A stretch of DNA of 64,000 bases, from positions 1 through 64,000 of the forward strand of contig NZ_PJZI01000004.1 in NCBI RefSeq assembly GCF_002858805.1, given 5' to 3'. This document shows positions 18,388 to 31,112 of the stretch, one piece after another. Every line of letters begins with the position of its first letter. The stretch's first letter is position 1. A program made the position numbers and the translations under genes. The stretch comes from Chimaeribacter arupi (GTDB lineage Bacteria > Pseudomonadota > Gammaproteobacteria > Enterobacterales > Enterobacteriaceae). The notes beneath the pieces were generated by a model. It was not told where the DNA came from. It ran no database searches and worked only from the letters and a program-made list of their open reading frames with translations.

Positions 18388-18423
18388 CATCGGCAGCCGG
18401 GCGTTGCCTTCCGGCTGCCGATG
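18388..18423. terminator. 13-bp perfect hairpin between hofC and guaC
   Basis: CATCGGCAGCCGG / CCGGCTGCCGATG (18388-18400, 18411-18423) with a 10-base loop, ten bases past the guaC stop. There is no T run on either side. It may end both convergent transcripts or protect 3' ends. Confidence 0.55.
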
Positions 18424-18433
18424 CAAAGAGGCG

Positions 18434-19474
18434 TTACTGCCCGAACAGACGGTTTTCCTGCTCGGCCACCCGGATAAAGGTGGTGCGCTTGGTCAGCTCT
18501 TTCAGCCGCTCAGCCCCGACATAAGTGCACGCGGAGCGCAGCCCGCCCAGAATGTCACGGACGGTATGGTCAACCGGCCCGCGCAGGGGCAGTTTTACCG
18601 TTTTGCCTTCAGCAGCGCGGTACTCTGCCACGCCGCCGACGTGGCGTTTCATGGCGGACTCAGAACTCATGCCGTAGAACAGCATAAACTCCTGGCCGTT
18701 CTCTTCCACGATGGTGCCTTCGCATTCATTATGGCCGGCCAGCATCCCGCCGAGCATGACGAAATCCGCGCCGCCGCCAAATGCTTTGGCCACATCACCC
18801 GGTACGGCGCAGCCCCCGTCACTGACAATCTGCCCGCCCAGCCCGTGGGCAGCATCCGCACATTCGATAACGGCGGAGAGTTGTGGGTAGCCTACGCCGG
18901 TTTTTACCCGCGTGGTGCAAACAGAACCGGGGCCAATACCGACTTTGACAATGTCAGCCCCGGAGAGGATCAGCTCCTCCACCATTTCACCGGTAACCAC
19001 ATTCCCGGCACAGATCACTTTATCCGGACAGGCTTCGCGCGCCCGTTGCAGGAAGGCAACAAAATGCTCGGAATAGCCGTTAGCCACATCGATGCAGATG
19101 AATTTTAATGCCGGGGAGAGTGCCAGAATCTGCTTCATTTTAACAAAGTCAGCTTCTGAGGTGCCGGTAGACACCATCACATGGTTCAGCACCTCGTCTG
19201 TTGCCCCTTCAATAAAGGTGCGCCACTGCTCAACGCTGTAGTGTTTATGCACAGCCGTTAACAGATCAAATGAGGCCAGAACGGTTGCCATACGGAAGGT
19301 GCCGACCGTGTCCATATTGGCGGCAATAATCGGTACGCCCGACCAGGCGGCACCGGCATGTTTAAAGGTGAAGCGGCGTTGCAGGTCAACGTCAGAGCGG
19401 CTTTTCAGCGTAGAGCGTTTCGGGCGGATCAAGACATCTTTAAAGCCGAGTTTTACATCTTCTTCAATACGCAT
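18434..19474 (-). CDS. guaC: GMP reductase
   Basis: NADPH-dependent deamination of GMP to IMP in purine interconversion. The 346-aa product is a TIM-barrel enzyme of the IMPDH/GMPR family without CBS domains. The catalytic cysteine is Cys186 in [11 protein letters not shown]; the phosphate site [29 protein letters not shown] and the flap sequence [13 protein letters not shown] follow. A start at 19510 is possible in frame, but ATG 19472-19474 ([11 protein letters not shown]) has SD AGGAAA and agrees with the E. coli protein (347 aa). It diverges from coaE. Confidence 0.98.
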   Translation of the reverse strand: MRIEEDVKLGFKDVLIRPKRSTLKSRSDVDLQRRFTFKHAGAAWSGVPIIAANMDTVGTFRMATVLASFDLLTAVHKHYSVEQWRTFIEGATDEVLNHVMVSTGTSEADFVKMKQILALSPALKFICIDVANGYSEHFVAFLQRAREACPDKVICAGNVVTGEMVEELILSGADIVKVGIGPGSVCTTRVKTGVGYPQLSAVIECADAAHGLGGQIVSDGGCAVPGDVAKAFGGGADFVMLGGMLAGHNECEGTIVEENGQEFMLFYGMSSESAMKRHVGGVAEYRAAEGKTVKLPLRGPVDHTVRDILGGLRSACTYVGAERLKELTKRTTFIRVAEQENRLFGQ

Positions 19475-19779
19475 AGTGACGGTTTCCTGGTCGTAGGCGA
19501 CGGATCGCAAAAAGGTGATCGGGCAGAAAGGTGCGCGAAAAGTCGTGCTGCCATTCCCAGTGACGTCATCATACGCCGGAATAATCGCCGAACAAGTCTG
19601 CGAATTTGACTTTATTTACGCTACAATCACAGAAATTTAACTAGATAAATCCGGCGTGACACTGCTCACGATTATTACTGTACGGCAGTCCAAAAAAACG
19701 CCCTGTGCACACTGCCGCAGTAAAAGGTTCCATTAGGTATCATGATGTTTCGTCTATCCTTCTTAGTGAGAGCATGACC
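19475..19779. other. guaC-coaE divergent intergenic
   Basis: About 305 bp, AT-rich in the middle (19605-19650). It must carry the promoters of guaC (minus) and coaE-zapD-yacG (plus). No hexamer pair with good spacing stood out, and no operator was recognised. Confidence 0.4.
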
Positions 19780-20391
19780 ATGAGCTACCTTGTTGCACTG
19801 ACAGGCGGCATCGGCAGTGGCAAAAGTACCGTGGCAAATGCGTTTTCCCGCTTAGGTGTAACGGTGATTGACGCTGATGTGATTGCCCGTCAGGTCGTGG
19901 AACCGGGAACGCCGGCCCTCGCCGCCATTGCGGCGCATTTCGGTGAGGCGTTGCTGCACCCTGACGGCAGCCTTAACCGCGCCCGCCTGCGCGAGCTCAT
20001 CTTTGCCGATCCCACGGAAAAAACGTGGCTGAACAACTTGCTGCATCCGCTGATCCAGCAAGAGACACAACGCTGTATTCAGCAGGCCACCACGCCCTAT
20101 GTGCTGTGGGTGGTGCCGTTGCTGATCGAAAATGGCCTCCAGACCCGCGCTGACCGGGTGCTGGTGATCGATGTTGACCGTGAGACGCAGCTGGCCCGGA
20201 CCACTGCGCGCGACGGGGTAACACGCCGGCAGGCCGAAAATATTCTTGCCGCACAGGTGACACGCGAACAACGCCTGGCCTGTGCCGACGATGTGATTGA
20301 TAACAGCGGCGATCCCTCAGCGATCGAACCGCGCGTTGCTGCCCTTCACCAGTATTACCTGCAACTGGCGGCGGCAACCCAACAGGATTAA
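19780..20391 (+). CDS. coaE: Dephospho-CoA kinase
   Basis: Final step of coenzyme A synthesis: ATP-dependent phosphorylation of the 3'-OH of dephospho-CoA. The 203-aa product starts [17 protein letters not shown] with the P-loop at residues 9-17. It shows [14 protein letters not shown] for substrate binding, [10 protein letters not shown], and the lid segment [15 protein letters not shown]. Two ATGs lie close together; the one at 19780 is seven bases from GAGAG and gives the conserved N-terminus. The frame is open further upstream to 19705 without RBS support. zapD begins five bases after its stop. Confidence 0.97.
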   Translation: MSYLVALTGGIGSGKSTVANAFSRLGVTVIDADVIARQVVEPGTPALAAIAAHFGEALLHPDGSLNRARLRELIFADPTEKTWLNNLLHPLIQQETQRCIQQATTPYVLWVVPLLIENGLQTRADRVLVIDVDRETQLARTTARDGVTRRQAENILAAQVTREQRLACADDVIDNSGDPSAIEPRVAALHQYYLQLAAATQQD

Positions 20392-20396
20392 TAGAC

Positions 20397-21149
20397 ATGA
20401 GTGACCTTTCCCCCAGCGTTCTGTTTGAACACCCCCTGAATGAGAAAATGCGCACCTGGCTGCGTATTGAGTTTTTACTGCAACAACTGCATCAGTACCC
20501 GGTGTTGCGTGATATTGCTACCGCCCTCGCCTTCTTCCGTACCATCTCTGACCTGCTGGACGTTCTGGAGCGCGGTGAAGTCCGCACCGAGCTGGTCAAA
20601 GAGCTGGAACGTCAACAGCAGAAGTTACGGGTATGGGCAGACGTGCCGGGCGTGGATATGAGCCGGGTTGAAGCCTTGCGCCAGCAACTGAAACAACGCT
20701 CTACCGCCCTGATGGCTGCCCCGCGGCTGGGGCAGTCACTGCGTGAGGATCGGTTAATCAGCCTGGTTAAACAGCGGTTGAGCATTCCCGGCGGCTGTTG
20801 CAGTTTTGACTTGCCAACGCTGCATATGTGGCTGCATCTGGATCAGGAAGCGCGTAACAGCCAGGTAAACAGCTGGCTGGCGACCCTTGCGCCATTGAGC
20901 GACGCACTGACGATTATCCTGGATTTGATCCGCCAGTCCGGCCCCTTCAAAAACCAGATCAGCCTGAACGGCTTCTTCCAGGATAATGCGGAAGATGCAG
21001 ACCTGTTGCGGTTACGGGTGGCGTTGGAGCACCAGATTTACCCACAGATTTCAGGCCACAAAACCCGTTACGCCATTCGCTTTTTATCACTGGATAGCGA
21101 ACGCGGACAGGTACCGGCACGCCTTTCCTTCACCCTTGCCTGCTGCTAG
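20397..21149 (+). CDS. zapD: FtsZ-associated cell division protein ZapD
   Basis: Cytoplasmic protein that bundles FtsZ filaments by binding the FtsZ C-terminal tail. The 250-aa product (E. coli 247) keeps [22 protein letters not shown] near the N-terminus, [20 protein letters not shown] in the middle and the conserved end RLSFTLACC. It is co-directional with coaE (5-bp gap) and yacG (30-bp gap), which fits one operon. FtsZ, its partner, is also in this window. Confidence 0.96.
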   Translation: MSDLSPSVLFEHPLNEKMRTWLRIEFLLQQLHQYPVLRDIATALAFFRTISDLLDVLERGEVRTELVKELERQQQKLRVWADVPGVDMSRVEALRQQLKQRSTALMAAPRLGQSLREDRLISLVKQRLSIPGGCCSFDLPTLHMWLHLDQEARNSQVNSWLATLAPLSDALTIILDLIRQSGPFKNQISLNGFFQDNAEDADLLRLRVALEHQIYPQISGHKTRYAIRFLSLDSERGQVPARLSFTLACC

Positions 21150-21179
21150 GTGCTGCCCGGTTTATTTTTAGGAGAACAC

Positions 21180-21380
21180 ATGGATACCGAACAGACTATC
21201 GTCAACTGCCCGACCTGCCAGAAACCGGTGGTCTGGGGTGAAGAGAGCCCCTACCGCCCGTTTTGCAGCAAGCGCTGTCAGTTAATTGACCTCGGTGAAT
21301 GGGCAGACGAAGAGAAACGAATCCCCAGCCAGACCGACATCAATGATTCTGAAAAGTGGAGTGAAGAGGACGAGCGCTGA
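21180..21380 (+). CDS. yacG: DNA gyrase inhibitor YacG, zinc-ribbon protein
   Basis: Small zinc protein that binds GyrB and inhibits gyrase. The 66-aa product has the four zinc ligands Cys10, Cys13, Cys29 and Cys33 (NCPTC ... FCSKRC), followed by the signature [16 protein letters not shown] and an acidic C-terminal tail. The ATG at 21180 follows AGGAGA, a strong SD; an upstream in-frame ATG (21150) overlaps the zapD stop region and lacks one. Last gene of coaE-zapD-yacG. Confidence 0.96.
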   Translation: MDTEQTIVNCPTCQKPVVWGEESPYRPFCSKRCQLIDLGEWADEEKRIPSQTDINDSEKWSEEDER

Positions 21381-21425
21381 GGCCGGCTGACGGCGCTGCC
21401 CGACAGGGCGCGCCGGACAGGATAA

Positions 21426-21818
21426 TCAGGCTTTCAGTAAGGCGATGATGGCCGCATTGGCCGGGGGGAAATCCTTTTCCCGTAATGCGTGCTGCGGGAC
21501 CCAGCGCATCGGTTGCCCTTCACGGCCATAGGGTTCGCCCTGCCACGCCTCGACAAGAAAGAAATGGAGGGTGACGCGGCGATCGTCAAACGCGTGCTCC
21601 ACGCTTTTCAGCGGCTGCACTGAAACCGGCACAATGCCGGTCTCTTCGTCCAGCTCACGTATCAGGGCCTGTTCCGGCGTCTCACCGGCTTCAACTTTGC
21701 CGCCGGGGAACTCCCAAAAGCCTGCCATATGGGAACCGGCATCACGCTGGGTAATAAAGATTTCATGGCGGGGGTTACGGATGATACCGACGGCAATCGT
21801 CAGGTGTTTTAATGTCAC
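21426..21818 (-). CDS. mutT: 8-oxo-dGTP diphosphatase MutT (GTG start)
   Basis: Nudix hydrolase that removes oxidised guanine nucleotides and so prevents A:T to C:G transversions. The 130-aa product has the full Nudix box G40-x5-E46-x7-REL-x-EE-x-GI (residues 40-62). The start is taken as GTG 21816-21818, preceded by AAGGAGA at the right distance, giving MTLKHLTIAVGIIRN like the E. coli N-terminus. An ATG 22 codons upstream would add an unconserved extension. It follows secA in the same direction but is separated by a terminator, and converges with yacG. Confidence 0.95.
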   Translation of the reverse strand: MTLKHLTIAVGIIRNPRHEIFITQRDAGSHMAGFWEFPGGKVEAGETPEQALIRELDEETGIVPVSVQPLKSVEHAFDDRRVTLHFFLVEAWQGEPYGREGQPMRWVPQHALREKDFPPANAAIIALLKA

Positions 21819-21882
21819 ACGCGTCTCCTTTTGTTGTGAGCGCCAGCCTTGTCTGGCCACCGCTCTTCTCTGAACACCAGGC

Positions 21883-21914
21883 AAAAAAACAGGGGCTCAG
21901 CGCGCTGAACCCCT
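21883..21914 (-). terminator. Terminator after secA
   Basis: Stem CAGGGGYTCAGCG / CGCTGARCCCCTG (21890-21914) with a run of seven T on the minus strand (A7 at 21883-21889). A second GC hairpin, GCCGCCCC / GGGGCGGC, lies at 21931-21951. Confidence 0.9.
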
Positions 21915-21969
21915 GTGTCTTAGCGGTTGTGCCGCCCCTTTGCGGGGCGGCGCAGTCATCAACGCCGCC

Positions 21970-24681
21970 TTATTTTTGCAGGCGCCCGTGACACTGTTTG
22001 TATTTTTTCCCTGAACCGCATGGGCACGGGTCGTTACGGCCGACTTTGCGCTCACCCACGGCGCCGCTGCGTGCGGCTTCCGCTTCGATCGCGGCGTCAG
22101 TCTGGTGGCTCAGTTGCTGTTGCTGGGCCAGACGCTCTGCCTCTTCACGACGCTGTTGCTCCAGCGCTTCGACTTCTTCCGGCAAACGCACCTGCACCTT
22201 GCTCAGGGTACTGATGACTTCATATTTCAGTGATTCCAGCATCGCCGCAAACATGGCAAAGGACTCACGCTTATATTCCTGCTTCGGATCTTTCTGCGCA
22301 TAACCACGAAGGTGGATGCCCTGGCGCAGGTAATCCATAGCCGCCAGGTGCTCTTTCCACAGGGAGTCCAGCGTTTGCAGCATCACGCCTTTCTCGAAGT
22401 TGCGCATCATCTCGATGCCGACCACTTCCTCTTTACGCTGGTAAACCTCAATCGCATTTTGCAGGATGCGCTCGCGCAGGGTCTCTTCGTGCAGTTGCGG
22501 TTCTTTGTCCAGCCAGTCGGCAATCGGCAGGTCGAGATCAAAGTCCGTTTTCAGGCGCTGTTGCAGGCCGGGGATGTCCCACATCTCTTCCAGGGATTGC
22601 GGCGGGATGTAGCCGTCGAGCGTAGCCTTGAAGACATCTTCACGGATGCTGGCAATGGTTTCGCTGACGTCAGACACATCCAGCAGCTCATTACGCTGGG
22701 TGTAGATCGCGCGGCGCTGATCGTTGGCGACATCATCATACTCAAGCAGCTGTTTACGGATGTCGAAGTTACGGCTTTCCACTTTGCGTTGGGCATTGGC
22801 AATCGCTTTGGTCACCCACGGGTGCTCAATCGCTTCACCTGGTTTCATGCCCAGTTTACGCATCATGTTGGACACACGGTCGGAGGCGAAAATACGCATC
22901 AGCGCATCTTCCATCGACAGGTAGAAGCGGGAAGAACCTGCGTCACCCTGACGACCGGCACGGCCGCGCAACTGGTTGTCGATACGGCGGGATTCATGGC
23001 GCTCAGTCCCGATGATATGCAGGCCGCCGGACGCCAGTACCGCGTCATGGCGTTTCTGCCAGGCGGCTTTAATGGCGTCAATCTGTTCCTGGGTTGGGTT
23101 TTCCAACTCTTCGACTTCGGCATGCCAGCTGCCGCCCAGCATAATGTCCGTACCACGGCCCGCCATGTTGGTGGCAATGGTGACGGCACCCGGCTGACCG
23201 GCCTGTGCCACGATTTCCGCTTCGCGGGCGTGGAACTTGGCGTTCAGCACGTTGTGCTTGATACCGGCTTTCGTCAGCTCATTGGAAACCACTTCCGATT
23301 TCTCAATGGAGATAGTCCCCACCAGCACCGGCTGCCCGTTGGCGGTACGCTCACGGATGTCTTCGATGATCGCGCCAATCTTTTCCTGCTCGGTCATGTA
23401 GACCAGATCCGGCAGATCTTTACGGATCATCGGGCGGTTGGTCGGCACGACAATGGTGTCCAGCTTATAGATGGAGCTGAATTCGAACGCTTCGGTGTCA
23501 GCCGTACCGGTCATCCCGGCCAGTTTTTCATACAGGCGGAAGTAGTTCTGGAAGGTGATGGAGGCCAGGGTCTGGTTCTCGTTCTGGATCTCCACGCCCT
23601 CTTTGGCTTCCACTGCCTGATGCAGGCCATCAGACCAGCGGCGGCCCTGCATGGTACGGCCGGTGTGTTCGTCAACGATGATGACTTCGCCATCTTTGAC
23701 GATGTAATCAACGTCACGCGTGAACAGCACATGGGCACGCAGGGCAGCGGTCACGTGGTGCATCAGCATGATGTTGGTCGGGGAGTAGAGTGACTCGCCC
23801 TCTTCCATGATGCCGGCGTCCATCAGCAATTCTTCAATCAGAATCAGGCCGCGTTCAGTGAGATGCACCTGGCGGGCTTTTTCATCCACGGAGAAGTGGC
23901 CTTCGCCCTGGAAGGTGTCTGAGTCCTCTTTTTCCTGACGAATCAGTTTTGGAATCAGCTTGTTAACCTTGATGTACATTTCCGAACTGTCTTCAGCCGG
24001 GCCGGAGATAATCAGCGGAGTACGCGCTTCATCGATGAGGATGGAGTCCACCTCATCCACCAGCGCATAGTGCAGTTTACGCTGCACGCGCTCTTCCGGG
24101 CTGAAGGCCATGTTGTCGCGCAGGTAGTCAAAACCGTATTCGTTGTTGGTGCCGTAGGTGATGTCAGCGGCGTACGCGGCGCGTTTGGCCGGCGCAGGCA
24201 TACCCGGCAGGTTGATCCCGATGGACAGGCCGAGGAATTCAAACAGGGCGCGGTTGTTTTCGGCGTCACGCTGGGCCAGATAGTCGTTGACGGTAATGAC
24301 GTGCACGCCCTTGCCGCTCAGCGCATTCAGGTACGCCGGCAGGGTAGCGGTCAGAGTTTTACCTTCACCGGTACGCATTTCAGCGATGCAACGATCGTTC
24401 AGTACCATGCCGCCCAGCAGCTGGACGTCAAAGTGACGCATACCAAAGACACGTTTACTGGCTTCACGCACAACGGCGAACGCTTCCGGGATCAGGCTTT
24501 CCAGCACTTCCCCTTTTGCCAGGCGGGCGCGGAACTCGTCCGTTTTCGCCTTCAGCGCGTCATCGGAAAGCTTTTCCATTTCCGGCTCAAGACGGTTAAT
24601 TTGCTCTACCGCTTTACGCATACGGCGCAGGGTGCGGTCGTTGCGGCTGCCAAATACTTTGGTCAATAATTTGATTAACAT
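21970..24681 (-). CDS. secA: Preprotein translocase ATPase SecA
   Basis: Motor that drives preproteins through SecYEG. The 903-aa product (E. coli 901) has Walker A GEGKT (105-109), the DEAD-type [15 protein letters not shown] segment, the preprotein cross-linking domain, [27 protein letters not shown] in the second motor domain, the helical scaffold, and the C-terminal zinc motif [14 protein letters not shown] that binds SecB and phospholipid. It is preceded by secM; translation is expected to be coupled to SecM arrest. Confidence 0.98.
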   Translation of the reverse strand: MLIKLLTKVFGSRNDRTLRRMRKAVEQINRLEPEMEKLSDDALKAKTDEFRARLAKGEVLESLIPEAFAVVREASKRVFGMRHFDVQLLGGMVLNDRCIAEMRTGEGKTLTATLPAYLNALSGKGVHVITVNDYLAQRDAENNRALFEFLGLSIGINLPGMPAPAKRAAYAADITYGTNNEYGFDYLRDNMAFSPEERVQRKLHYALVDEVDSILIDEARTPLIISGPAEDSSEMYIKVNKLIPKLIRQEKEDSDTFQGEGHFSVDEKARQVHLTERGLILIEELLMDAGIMEEGESLYSPTNIMLMHHVTAALRAHVLFTRDVDYIVKDGEVIIVDEHTGRTMQGRRWSDGLHQAVEAKEGVEIQNENQTLASITFQNYFRLYEKLAGMTGTADTEAFEFSSIYKLDTIVVPTNRPMIRKDLPDLVYMTEQEKIGAIIEDIRERTANGQPVLVGTISIEKSEVVSNELTKAGIKHNVLNAKFHAREAEIVAQAGQPGAVTIATNMAGRGTDIMLGGSWHAEVEELENPTQEQIDAIKAAWQKRHDAVLASGGLHIIGTERHESRRIDNQLRGRAGRQGDAGSSRFYLSMEDALMRIFASDRVSNMMRKLGMKPGEAIEHPWVTKAIANAQRKVESRNFDIRKQLLEYDDVANDQRRAIYTQRNELLDVSDVSETIASIREDVFKATLDGYIPPQSLEEMWDIPGLQQRLKTDFDLDLPIADWLDKEPQLHEETLRERILQNAIEVYQRKEEVVGIEMMRNFEKGVMLQTLDSLWKEHLAAMDYLRQGIHLRGYAQKDPKQEYKRESFAMFAAMLESLKYEVISTLSKVQVRLPEEVEALEQQRREEAERLAQQQQLSHQTDAAIEAEAARSGAVGERKVGRNDPCPCGSGKKYKQCHGRLQK

Positions 24682-24701
24682 AATTCTTAATATCTCTCAG
24701 C

Positions 24702-24718
24702 TGGCTAATTATTAGCCA
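24702..24718 (-). promoter_or_regulatory. secM-secA intergenic hairpin
   Basis: TGGCTAAT-T-ATTAGCCA (24702-24718) is a perfect 8+8 inverted repeat ahead of secA. In E. coli a secM-secA stem-loop hides the secA RBS until a ribosome stalls on secM. Here the repeat ends a few bases upstream of the secA RBS region (GAGAGA, about 24692-24698), so the exact masking structure cannot be settled by eye. Confidence 0.5.
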
Positions 24719-24761
24719 CTACTTTATTGATTTATCAATTGTTTTAAAGGTATTGGGGGAA

Positions 24762-25286
24762 TTATGCAATCGGACCGGCACGAATACCTTGCACCTGTGC
24801 CAGCCATAGGCCCGCCTGGTAGCGGATGACCGCCATAAAAAGACGGGCAGAGGTGAAGCGGATAATCGTCGGTGGTTTGGGTTCATGCGTCAGTAAAGCA
24901 TTGAGCGTGACCAGCAAAGCGAGGCGCTGTGCCTGTAACGGCTCGGCGTGAATGGATTCAGCATCGGTAGCGGTCTGGTAGACAGCGGCCGGTGCCAATG
25001 CAAAGGAAAGGTGACGGATAACCGTACGGATGGCATGCTGGTGCCAGTAGTCGACACTGAAGGAAGGGCGGCGATGCGCCTCTTGCAACAACATCAGGCG
25101 CGTAAAGGCTGTACTGGCGCTGTTCTGACGGTTTAAGCTGGACGACGGGTTAGGCAGCGCGGATTGATCAGAAGAGCTGGTTAACCCTGACGACACGCCA
25201 AAGCTCGCCGCGACCATCCCCAGCAGAAGATGCGGCCAGAAATAACGTCTGCCAAATTGTCGCCAACGATTTAGAATACCGATCAC
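24762..25286 (-). CDS. secM: Secretion monitor SecM (ribosome arrest peptide)
   Basis: Exported regulator whose nascent chain stalls the ribosome when secretion is poor, exposing the secA RBS. The 174-aa product has a long signal sequence ([25 protein letters not shown]) and a conserved [19 protein letters not shown] region. The arrest segment reads [17 protein letters not shown] (156-172) against E. coli FSTPVWISQAQGIRAGP. Trp161 and GIRAGP are kept; the equivalents of Phe150 and Ile156 are Tyr and Leu. Only two residues follow the arrest proline. GTG 25284-25286 is taken as start because it gives an N-terminus like E. coli SecM and avoids overlap with the divergent DUF721 gene; an ATG at 25331 is the alternative. 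Confidence 0.9.
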   Translation of the reverse strand: MIGILNRWRQFGRRYFWPHLLLGMVAASFGVSSGLTSSSDQSALPNPSSSLNRQNSASTAFTRLMLLQEAHRRPSFSVDYWHQHAIRTVIRHLSFALAPAAVYQTATDAESIHAEPLQAQRLALLVTLNALLTHEPKPPTIIRFTSARLFMAVIRYQAGLWLAQVQGIRAGPIA

Positions 25287-25312
25287 GAGTTTAGATCCGC
25301 CGGAGCCCCGCC

Positions 25313-25831
25313 ATGCGTGATAGCCGCCCACAATTATTAGATGTCCTGTTCGACGATGCCTCGGCAGGAGGGAAAAGCCCGCTGCAAAGCGTACAACAAC
25401 GCGCTACCGCGCTGTTAAAGCTTAACCGTGCAGTGAAAGGTCTGTTGCCTGTTCAGTTGCATCCCTGGTGCCGTGTCGCTAACTACCGACAGGGTATTTT
25501 AGTGCTTGAAACGGCGAATGCCAGTTGGATGATGCGATTACGCTACGAACAGTCCAATCTTCTCTCTGCACTACGAGCGCAAATATTACCATCATTGTCC
25601 GCGATCGACATCAGGATTAATCCGTCGTTAATGGCAAAAGCGGAAGCTGCTGCGCAAAAACCGCAGAATGCAGAGACGAGCGAGGTTTACCGGCAATTAA
25701 GCCCGCAGAGTGCGGATGCGTTACGCGGTGTCGCGGATCGCAGCCCGGAAAAATTGAAAAAGGCGTTAGAACGGCTGGCTGCCCTGGCCGGAGAGAGTAC
25801 CAGTGCAACCAGTCGTGATAAGAAAAACTAA
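25313..25831 (+). CDS. DUF721 (DciA-like) protein
   Basis: Member of the DUF721 family, which includes DciA, the ancestral loader/operator of the replicative helicase DnaB. The 172-aa product has the compact N-terminal DUF721 core (about residues 20-105: [47 protein letters not shown]) and a charged, Ala-rich C-terminal tail that looks disordered. SD GGAG stands seven bases before ATG. It diverges from secM by 26 bp and converges with lpxC (7 bp apart). E. coli K-12 lacks it here. Whether it still acts on DnaB, in a lineage expected to use DnaC, cannot be told. Confidence 0.85.
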   Translation: MRDSRPQLLDVLFDDASAGGKSPLQSVQQRATALLKLNRAVKGLLPVQLHPWCRVANYRQGILVLETANASWMMRLRYEQSNLLSALRAQILPSLSAIDIRINPSLMAKAEAAAQKPQNAETSEVYRQLSPQSADALRGVADRSPEKLKKALERLAALAGESTSATSRDKKN

Positions 25832-25838
25832 GCTAAGG

Positions 25839-28023
<2,185 letters not shown>

Positions 28024-28094
28024 AATTTCTCTCCGTTTTGTGCCTGTCGCTTCGAGATCAAAAAAAGAGGATCAGCTTGATCTCTTGTTAAACA

Positions 28095-29351
28095 TTAAAA
28101 TTCTTTTCTCAGCCAGCTGTTGATTCGTTTGAACCAGTTGCCCACTGAGGCGCGTTTTTCCACTTCCGCCTCACCGCTCAGGTGAGACTCTTTTCCGTAG
28201 TGCAGTAACCCTACCGCTGTGGAGTAGTAAGGCTCCTGCGCATAATCCGTCAGTCCGGTAATATTCAGCGGCTGGCCGATGCGGACCTGGGTGTGAAACA
28301 CCCGTTGGGCACAGGCTGCCAGACCATCGATTTGTGCCGCGCCGCCGGTCAGGACAATGCCGGCGGCCAGATGATGCTTAACGCCCTGCTGGCGCAGCTG
28401 CTCCTGCAGTTGCAGGATCTCATCGTTGACCAGGTTCAGCAGCTCGGTATAACGCGGCTCGATCACCTCAGCCAGTGTCTGGCGTTGCAGGCTGCGCGGC
28501 GGACGACCGCCTACGCTCGGCACCTCAACGCTCTCATCCTTACTGACGATGGAACCCAGCGCACATCCGTGGCGCACTTTAATGGCTTCAGCATCGGTCG
28601 GCGGCGTACCAAAGGCATACGCAATGTCACTGGTCACCACATTGCCGGCGTAAGGGATCACCTTGGTATGGCGCAATGCCCCACCGGTATACACGGCGAT
28701 ATCCATCGTGCCGCCGCCGATATCCACGACGCACACGCCCAGTTCACGTTCATCTTCTGTCAGCACCGCATAGCTGGCTGCCAGACCGGCAAAAATCAGT
28801 TGGTCAACTTTCAGGCCGCAACGTTCCACGGCTTTAACAATATTCTTTGCCATGTCGTTATGGCAGGTAATCAGATGCACTTTTGCCTGCATCCGCACGC
28901 CGGACAACCCCACCGGGTTTTTAATCCCTTCCTGGTAGTCGATAGCGTATTCCTGCGGGATCACGTGCAAAATGCGGTGTTCATCACGTACACGTACCGA
29001 TTTAGCGGTATGTACCACATTTTCCACATCTTCCTGCGTGACTTCCTCTTCCGAAATAGGAACCATCCCGATTTCGTTCTGGCAACTGATGTGTTTGCCG
29101 GATAACGCCAGGTAGACTGACGATATCTGGCAATCTGCCATCAGTTCGGCCTGATCGATGGCGCGTTGCACGCATTTTACCACCGACTCAAGATCGTTGA
29201 CGCCACCTTTATCCATACCGCGGGACGGGCAACTGCCCACCCCAATAATGTTGACCATGCCATCGGGCAGAACTTCCCCTACCAATGCCGCAACCTTTGC
29301 CGTACCGATTTCCAGTCCAACTACCAGTTTTCTGTCCGTCGACTTGATCAT
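28095..29351 (-). CDS. ftsA: Cell division actin homologue FtsA
   Basis: Membrane anchor of the Z ring, an actin-fold ATPase. The 418-aa product (E. coli 420) shows the phosphate-binding segments [15 protein letters not shown] and [36 protein letters not shown] for adenosine, and the amphipathic C-terminal helix [19 protein letters not shown] that binds membrane. It overlaps ftsQ by ATGA. Confidence 0.99.
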   Translation of the reverse strand: MIKSTDRKLVVGLEIGTAKVAALVGEVLPDGMVNIIGVGSCPSRGMDKGGVNDLESVVKCVQRAIDQAELMADCQISSVYLALSGKHISCQNEIGMVPISEEEVTQEDVENVVHTAKSVRVRDEHRILHVIPQEYAIDYQEGIKNPVGLSGVRMQAKVHLITCHNDMAKNIVKAVERCGLKVDQLIFAGLAASYAVLTEDERELGVCVVDIGGGTMDIAVYTGGALRHTKVIPYAGNVVTSDIAYAFGTPPTDAEAIKVRHGCALGSIVSKDESVEVPSVGGRPPRSLQRQTLAEVIEPRYTELLNLVNDEILQLQEQLRQQGVKHHLAAGIVLTGGAAQIDGLAACAQRVFHTQVRIGQPLNITGLTDYAQEPYYSTAVGLLHYGKESHLSGEAEVEKRASVGNWFKRINSWLRKEF

Positions 29352-30190
29352 TGTTGTTTTGCCTGTGCCTGATTTTGTTGCTGATTACTGTTTTGCTGCT
29401 CAACGAATGCCGGAGCCCAGCCCACTGCCGCACCGGTGTCATAACGCAGATCGACATAGCTGACGCGCTTGTTGTCGGTCTGTGCCTGCTGCTGCAATAC
29501 CGGGAACAGCTCAATAAAGCGCTGCAAGCGTCCTGCACGGTCATCACGGCCCAGATCAATACGGATATCGTTATCCAGCGCCAGTTGCCAGGAGTGCCGC
29601 GCGGTCATAGAGACCATCTTCAGCGTAAACTTACCGGCAGCCAGCGTCTGGCTCATCGTTCTGTAACCTTGCAAAACATCCTGTTCACTGCCTTCCGGCC
29701 CGTAGAGCAACGGCATCTTCTGGTTGCTCATCCGTTCCGACGGCACGCTGAAGGCTTTTCCTTCAGCATCGACCATATGCAGGTCGTTCCAGCGGGCAAC
29801 GGGCACATACTCCACCACATGGATCTTCAGTTCATCCGGCCACTGCTTGCGGACACTGGCCTGTTTGATCCACGGCAACCGCTCAATCTGCTGCTGGATG
29901 ACGTTCACATCCTGCGTCATAAACGTGCCCGGCGACCCCAGGGCCATAATGGCCTGCCGGATGTCGTCATTGGTGGTGAAATGGCGTTCACCCGTCACCA
30001 CCAGTTTGGAGAGCGGCAGCCGGTTGGCATCTTTCATCCACCCCAGCACTGCCCAGCCGCTCCAGCCGATGGTCCCCAGTACCATCAGCAGGAAAAGAAT
30101 ACCTGCCAGCTGAGTACCGTTACTGCGGCGCAGGCTACGGCTGACCGTAGGCTCATCGCGCTCGCGTGAATTCAAGGCCGCCTGCGACAT
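29348..30190 (-). CDS. ftsQ: Divisome protein FtsQ
   Basis: Bitopic inner-membrane protein linking early and late division proteins (FtsB, FtsL partner). The 280-aa product has a basic cytoplasmic tail, one membrane segment ([23 protein letters not shown]), a POTRA domain ([28 protein letters not shown]) and the beta domain with [16 protein letters not shown]. The start is ATG 30188-30190, one base after the ddlB stop, as in E. coli; an upstream TTG in the same frame lacks a spaced RBS. A Gln/Asn-rich tail ends the protein. Confidence 0.97.
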   Translation of the reverse strand: MSQAALNSRERDEPTVSRSLRRSNGTQLAGILFLLMVLGTIGWSGWAVLGWMKDANRLPLSKLVVTGERHFTTNDDIRQAIMALGSPGTFMTQDVNVIQQQIERLPWIKQASVRKQWPDELKIHVVEYVPVARWNDLHMVDAEGKAFSVPSERMSNQKMPLLYGPEGSEQDVLQGYRTMSQTLAAGKFTLKMVSMTARHSWQLALDNDIRIDLGRDDRAGRLQRFIELFPVLQQQAQTDNKRVSYVDLRYDTGAAVGWAPAFVEQQNSNQQQNQAQAKQQ

Positions 30191-30191
30191 A

Positions 30192-31112
30192 TCAGTCAGC
30201 AAGCTCCAGAATGCGCGCCGTCAGCTGGGCGAAACTCAGGCCATGCTGACGGGCGGCCATCGGCACCAGGCTGTGGCTGGTCATCCCCGGCGATGTATTC
30301 ACCTCCAGCAGGCAGAAACCACCGTCACTGTCCTGCATGATGTCCACCCGGCCCCAGCCGCGGCAATCCAGCGCGCGGTAAGCGCGCAACGCCAGGGCCG
30401 CCAGATACGCCTCATCAGCCTCACTGACGCCGCTTGGGCAGAAATACTGTGTCTCATCTGACAGGTATTTCGCCTCATAATCGTAAAATACGCCGGCCGG
30501 CTGGATACGGATGGACGGCAGAACCTCGTCCCCCAGAATCGCCACCGTGAACTCCGGCCCGCTCAGCCACTTCTCCACCAGCACGTCATCGTCATGGCGG
30601 AACGCCTCTTCCAGCGCCGGCTGCAACTGCTCAATGCTGTCTACTTTGCTCATCCCGACGCTGGAGCCTTCGCGGCTCGGCTTCACAATCAACGGGAAGC
30701 CCAGCGCTGCCAGGGTCGTGGCATCTTCGCCCAGCTCACCGGATGCAAACTGCGTACGGTTCAGCGCCACAAACGGCGCGACCGGCAGGCCCATCGCCTG
30801 CCAGATGCGTTTGGTACGCAGCTTGTCCATCGTCAGGGCAGAGGCCATGACGCCGCTGCCGGTATAAGGCAGGCCAAGGTGCTCCAGCAACCCCTGCAAC
30901 GTTCCGTCTTCCCCGCCGCGGCCATGCAGCGCGATAAACACCTTAGTAAAGCCCAGCGCTTTCAGCTCAGTGACCGGCGTCTCTTTTGGGTCAACCGCGT
31001 AAGCCTCAATGCCTGATTCACGCAGGCCGGCCAGTACCGCCTGCCCGGACTGCAACGACACTTCGCGTTCGGCGGACGTCCCGCCCAGTAATACCGCGAC
31101 TTTATCAGCCAT
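30192..31112 (-). CDS. ddlB: D-alanine--D-alanine ligase B
   Basis: ATP-grasp ligase making D-Ala-D-Ala for the peptidoglycan precursor. The 306-aa product equals E. coli DdlB. It has [40 protein letters not shown] for ATP, and the metal-binding [17 protein letters not shown]. The ATG at 31110-31112 lies inside the end of murC (8-base overlap) and follows AGGTGAAG; the longer start at 31124 would deepen the overlap without benefit. Confidence 0.98.
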   Translation of the reverse strand: MADKVAVLLGGTSAEREVSLQSGQAVLAGLRESGIEAYAVDPKETPVTELKALGFTKVFIALHGRGGEDGTLQGLLEHLGLPYTGSGVMASALTMDKLRTKRIWQAMGLPVAPFVALNRTQFASGELGEDATTLAALGFPLIVKPSREGSSVGMSKVDSIEQLQPALEEAFRHDDDVLVEKWLSGPEFTVAILGDEVLPSIRIQPAGVFYDYEAKYLSDETQYFCPSGVSEADEAYLAALALRAYRALDCRGWGRVDIMQDSDGGFCLLEVNTSPGMTSHSLVPMAARQHGLSFAQLTARILELAD

